The translations under genes were made by a program, and so were the position numbers. The notes under the pieces were generated by a model that saw only the letters and a list, made by a program, of their open reading frames with translations, ran no database searches and was not told where the DNA came from. Below, in pieces: positions 6,669 to 8,088 of a DNA stretch of 8,088 nucleotides; position 1 is the stretch's first letter; every line of letters begins with the position of its first letter. This DNA comes from Pirellulaceae bacterium (GTDB lineage: Bacteria; Planctomycetota; Planctomycetia; Pirellulales; Pirellulaceae), in assembly GCA_020846515.1 (NCBI GenBank), contig JADLDX010000915.1:1-8088 (forward strand), given 5' to 3'.

Positions 6669-6761
6669 CAGTGTGACGCCTGGGCGACCGTGGTAAAGTC
6701 CGCGGACCGCAGGCAACCCATATTTCACGGCGAAAAAACGATTTAATGCCTGCGGCTAATC

Positions 6762-6884
6762 AGCCGGCACGCGCTAGCGTCCGGTTACACGGCAATTAGC
6801 CGGAACGCGTTAGCGTCCGGTTTACCCCGGATCAGCCGGAACGCGCTAGCATCCGAATCAGCCGGAACGCGCTAGCGTCCGGTT
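6762..6884 (+). repeat. four copies of a 25-nt palindromic element
   Basis: Copies start at 6762, 6798, 6834 and 6860 (spacings 36, 36 and 26). Each reads approximately AGCCGGAACGC, GCTAGC, GTCCGGTT and can fold as CCGGA(A)CGC against GCGTCCGG with one bulge. Copy 1 has C for one A, copy 2 has GTTAGC in the loop, and copy 3 has a decayed right arm (ATCCGAAT). Two follow TTA or TCA, and the last leads into another TTAGCC. This family lacks the GTAG head of the other hairpins. It lies in the divergent promoter region and could influence either gene. Confidence 0.82.
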
Positions 6885-6993
6885 AGCCTTTAAGTGGACT
6901 GAAAAGGGCCCGGCTGCCGAAACACGCGTCAGCGCAGTGCCGGCTGTCTGGTTATTCGCCGCCCGCCATACCATTGTGAGAACGCAAAATCTG

Positions 6994-7428
6994 ATGAGTA
7001 ACGAAGAAAACACGGCTCCAGCAGCTGCTGAATCCACGCTTGGGCGTCTGCCGCGGGTGTTGTTGGTCGACGATGACGGCGAGATTGTGGAAGCAATGCG
7101 ATATGCGTTGGAGGCCAATGGTTGCGAGGTCAGTGTCGCCCGCGACGGCAATCAGGGTTTGGCGCTCACCGAAACCATGCAGCCGGACTTGCTGGTCTTG
7201 GACATGATGATGCCCAAGCGCAGTGGGTTTCTGGTCCTGGAAGCTTTGCGACGCAGCGGTCACGACAAAGTGAAGGTCATTATGATCACTGCCAATGAGG
7301 GCAGTCGCCACAAAGCCTATGCCGAGATGTTGGGCGTCAACGATTATTTGCGCAAGCCTTTTCCGATGGACAAGCTGATCGATAGTGCACGTCGGTTGCT
7401 CAATGCCGAGAGCGCTGAACCACAGTAA
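6994..7428 (+). CDS. stand-alone response regulator receiver (CheY/Spo0F type)
   Basis: This 144-residue protein is a single phosphoacceptor domain with no output domain. Visible features are RVLLVDDDGEIVEAM (21-35, with acidic pocket Asp 26-28), LLVLDMMMPKRSGF (66-79, with phosphorylated Asp 70), VIMITA (95-100, with Thr 99 as switch) and YLRKPFPMDKL (118-128, with invariant Lys 121). All key residues are present, so it should be phosphorylated by a histidine kinase encoded elsewhere. A short Ala/Glu-rich leader (1-17) precedes the fold. ATG 6994 is chosen because the in-frame GTG codons upstream (6937, 6976) add unconserved residues; the ribosome-binding site is weak. Partners and pathway cannot be told from the window. 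The flagellar genes are over 3 kb away and behind a convergent gene, so a chemotaxis role is only a possibility. Confidence 0.9.
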   Translation: MSNEENTAPAAAESTLGRLPRVLLVDDDGEIVEAMRYALEANGCEVSVARDGNQGLALTETMQPDLLVLDMMMPKRSGFLVLEALRRSGHDKVKVIMITANEGSRHKAYAEMLGVNDYLRKPFPMDKLIDSARRLLNAESAEPQ

Positions 7429-7444
7429 GTTCTGTAGCAGTTCT

Positions 7445-7467
7445 GTGGACGAATCGCTCCGCGACTC
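7445..7467 (+). repeat. 23-bp inverted repeat, copy B
   Basis: This is the exact reverse complement of 4044-4066. It reads GTGGACGAATCGC, TCC, GCGACTC and forms a short hairpin with one wobble pair. It starts 17 bases after the response regulator stop codon. As with copy A, it lies just past the 3' end of a gene. Confidence 0.75.
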
Positions 7468-7487
7468 CTCAATCCTCAATCCTCAAC
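7467..7487 (+). repeat. three tandem 7-nt repeats
   Basis: CCTCAAT, CCTCAAT, CCTCAAC lie directly against the 23-bp repeat copy B. The tract is noncoding and of simple slippage type. Confidence 0.7.
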
Positions 7488-7536
7488 GATTTGCAGAGCT
7501 TTTGAGGCAAGCCGTCTTGTTTGTGGAAAACTCAAA

Positions 7537-7540
7537 GAGG
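7537..7540 (+). promoter_or_regulatory. Shine-Dalgarno GAGG deciding the DUF423 start
   Basis: AAAGAGG ends seven bases before GTG 7548. It selects that codon over the in-frame TTG at 7521, which has no such site. Confidence 0.65.
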
Positions 7541-7547
7541 TCATTTC

Positions 7548-7961
7548 GTGATACGTTGGATCGTGTTGGTTGCCGGTTTGGTTGGTGCAGTTGGAGTTGC
7601 CTTGGGGGCCTATGCCGCGCATGGGTTGGAAGAGAGCCTTGTCGAGCGTGGTTTGTCACCGGAAGTGGTTGCCAAGAAACTCAACACGTGTGATATCGCA
7701 GTGCGTTATCACCTTCTGCACGCCGCCGCGCTACTAGCGCTAGCCGCCGCCCCCAGCAACTGGGCCCCTAAACGCCGCTCGTTATCAGCCATTTTCTTCT
7801 TGTTCGGATTGGGAATGTTCTGCGGCATTTTGTATGCCCAATCGATGGGCACGTTGGTTGGCCTGAACCTGGTCGTCCCTTTTGGCGGACTGAGTTTCAT
7901 CTTAGGCTGGCTCTGCCTGGCCACGTGTGCCGCTGCTCCTGCTGCGCAGCAGCAGAACTAA
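7548..7961 (+). CDS. DUF423 (YgdD-like) integral membrane protein
   Basis: This is a small inner-membrane protein of unknown function, 137 residues from GTG 7548. Four hydrophobic segments are visible: about 2-24 with the family motif GALGAYAAHGLEE-like (VGVALGAYAAHGL), 52-66 (YHLLHAAALLALAAA), 80-98 (AIFFLFGLGMFCGILYAQS), and 105-127 (GLNLVVPFGGLSFILGWLCL). YHLLHA and the C-terminal VPFGGLSFILGW match the conserved DUF423 pattern. The length is near the family's usual 120-130. The predicted N-terminus is very short and there is no cleavable signal. It lies 119 bases after the response regulator stop on the same strand and is followed at once by a strong terminator, so it is the last gene of its transcript. 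The biochemical role of the family is not established. Confidence 0.85.
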   Translation: MIRWIVLVAGLVGAVGVALGAYAAHGLEESLVERGLSPEVVAKKLNTCDIAVRYHLLHAAALLALAAAPSNWAPKRRSLSAIFFLFGLGMFCGILYAQSMGTLVGLNLVVPFGGLSFILGWLCLATCAAAPAAQQQN

Positions 7962-8029
7962 CCCTCCCAGCGCAGCGTCCGGGAGGGTCGAAAAGATCAG
8001 GCGTTTAGCCTGATTTTTTCGGGGAGGGT
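7961..8029 (+). terminator. composite terminator after the DUF423 gene
   Basis: A stem CGAAAAGATCAGGC (7989-8002), loop GTTTA, GCCTGATTTTTTCG (8008-8021) pairs over 14 positions with one wobble. It contains a perfect 7-bp GC-containing core followed by a T-run (8014-8019) and preceded by A4, so it should terminate transcription in either direction. It is framed by ACCCTCCC (7961-7968) and two identical GGGAGGGT copies (7981-7988 and 8022-8029). Each copy can pair with the first arm, giving a small upstream hairpin or one long stem around the terminator. The region from 8030 to the end shows only a short GTGCG/CGCAC palindrome and no gene. Confidence 0.82.
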
Positions 8030-8088
8030 GCGTGCGCCGCACAAACGAGCTCGCAGCGAATTACTTCAAGCACGGGTTAGCAAGGCAA

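Larger units (their letters stand above)
6618..6993. other. divergent spacer between rnr and the response regulator
   Basis: This 376-base region should hold promoters for both flanking genes. It contains a TATAAT box (6663-6668) and a four-copy palindromic repeat (6762-6884). Frames extend into it from both sides (GTG 6728 for rnr, GTG 6937 for the regulator), but neither extension looks like protein of those families. Confidence 0.6.

Noticed and set aside
6952..7479. 175-codon open frame antisense to the response regulator
   Set aside because: Shadow of the receiver domain, whose phosphoacceptor and switch residues are all present on the + strand.

Overview
The window looks like chromosomal DNA of a flagellated planctomycete, probably Pirellulaceae-like. 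Three things suggest this: the gene order flhF, flhG-like gene, small membrane protein gene, fliA; moderate-to-high GC; and intergenic spaces packed with several families of short hairpin repeats. No rRNA or marker gene is present, so the taxonomy is inference.

Left part (1-3699, + strand): a run of flagellar biogenesis and regulation genes. It opens inside flhF, which encodes an SRP-type GTPase placing flagella at the pole; its 5' end lies outside the window. Next comes a gene in the flhG/fleN position. Its product keeps the N-terminal DQAxxLR helix that stimulates FlhF, but its MinD-type nucleotide-binding motifs are eroded. A two-helix membrane protein of 83 residues follows, then a complete sigma-28-type factor (FliA/WhiG). 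Together they suggest one unit controlling where flagella form and when flagellar genes are transcribed. Downstream of fliA lie a run of GTAG-headed hairpins and a long stem-loop, which separate it from the convergent gene.

Middle (4071-6617, - strand): a complete RNase R (rnr) with a long low-complexity insert and a basic tail. A 376-base divergent spacer holds four copies of a 25-nt palindromic element.

Right part (6994-7961, + strand): a stand-alone response-regulator receiver and a small DUF423 membrane protein. The latter ends at a strong composite terminator at about 7961-8029.

The most notable signals are the nucleotide-binding-dead FlhG homologue and the density of palindromic repeats. 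These comprise at least four families, one with a compensatory base change, and an exact 23-bp inverted pair at 4044-4066 and 7445-7467. I see no phage, CRISPR, transposase, tRNA or rRNA.
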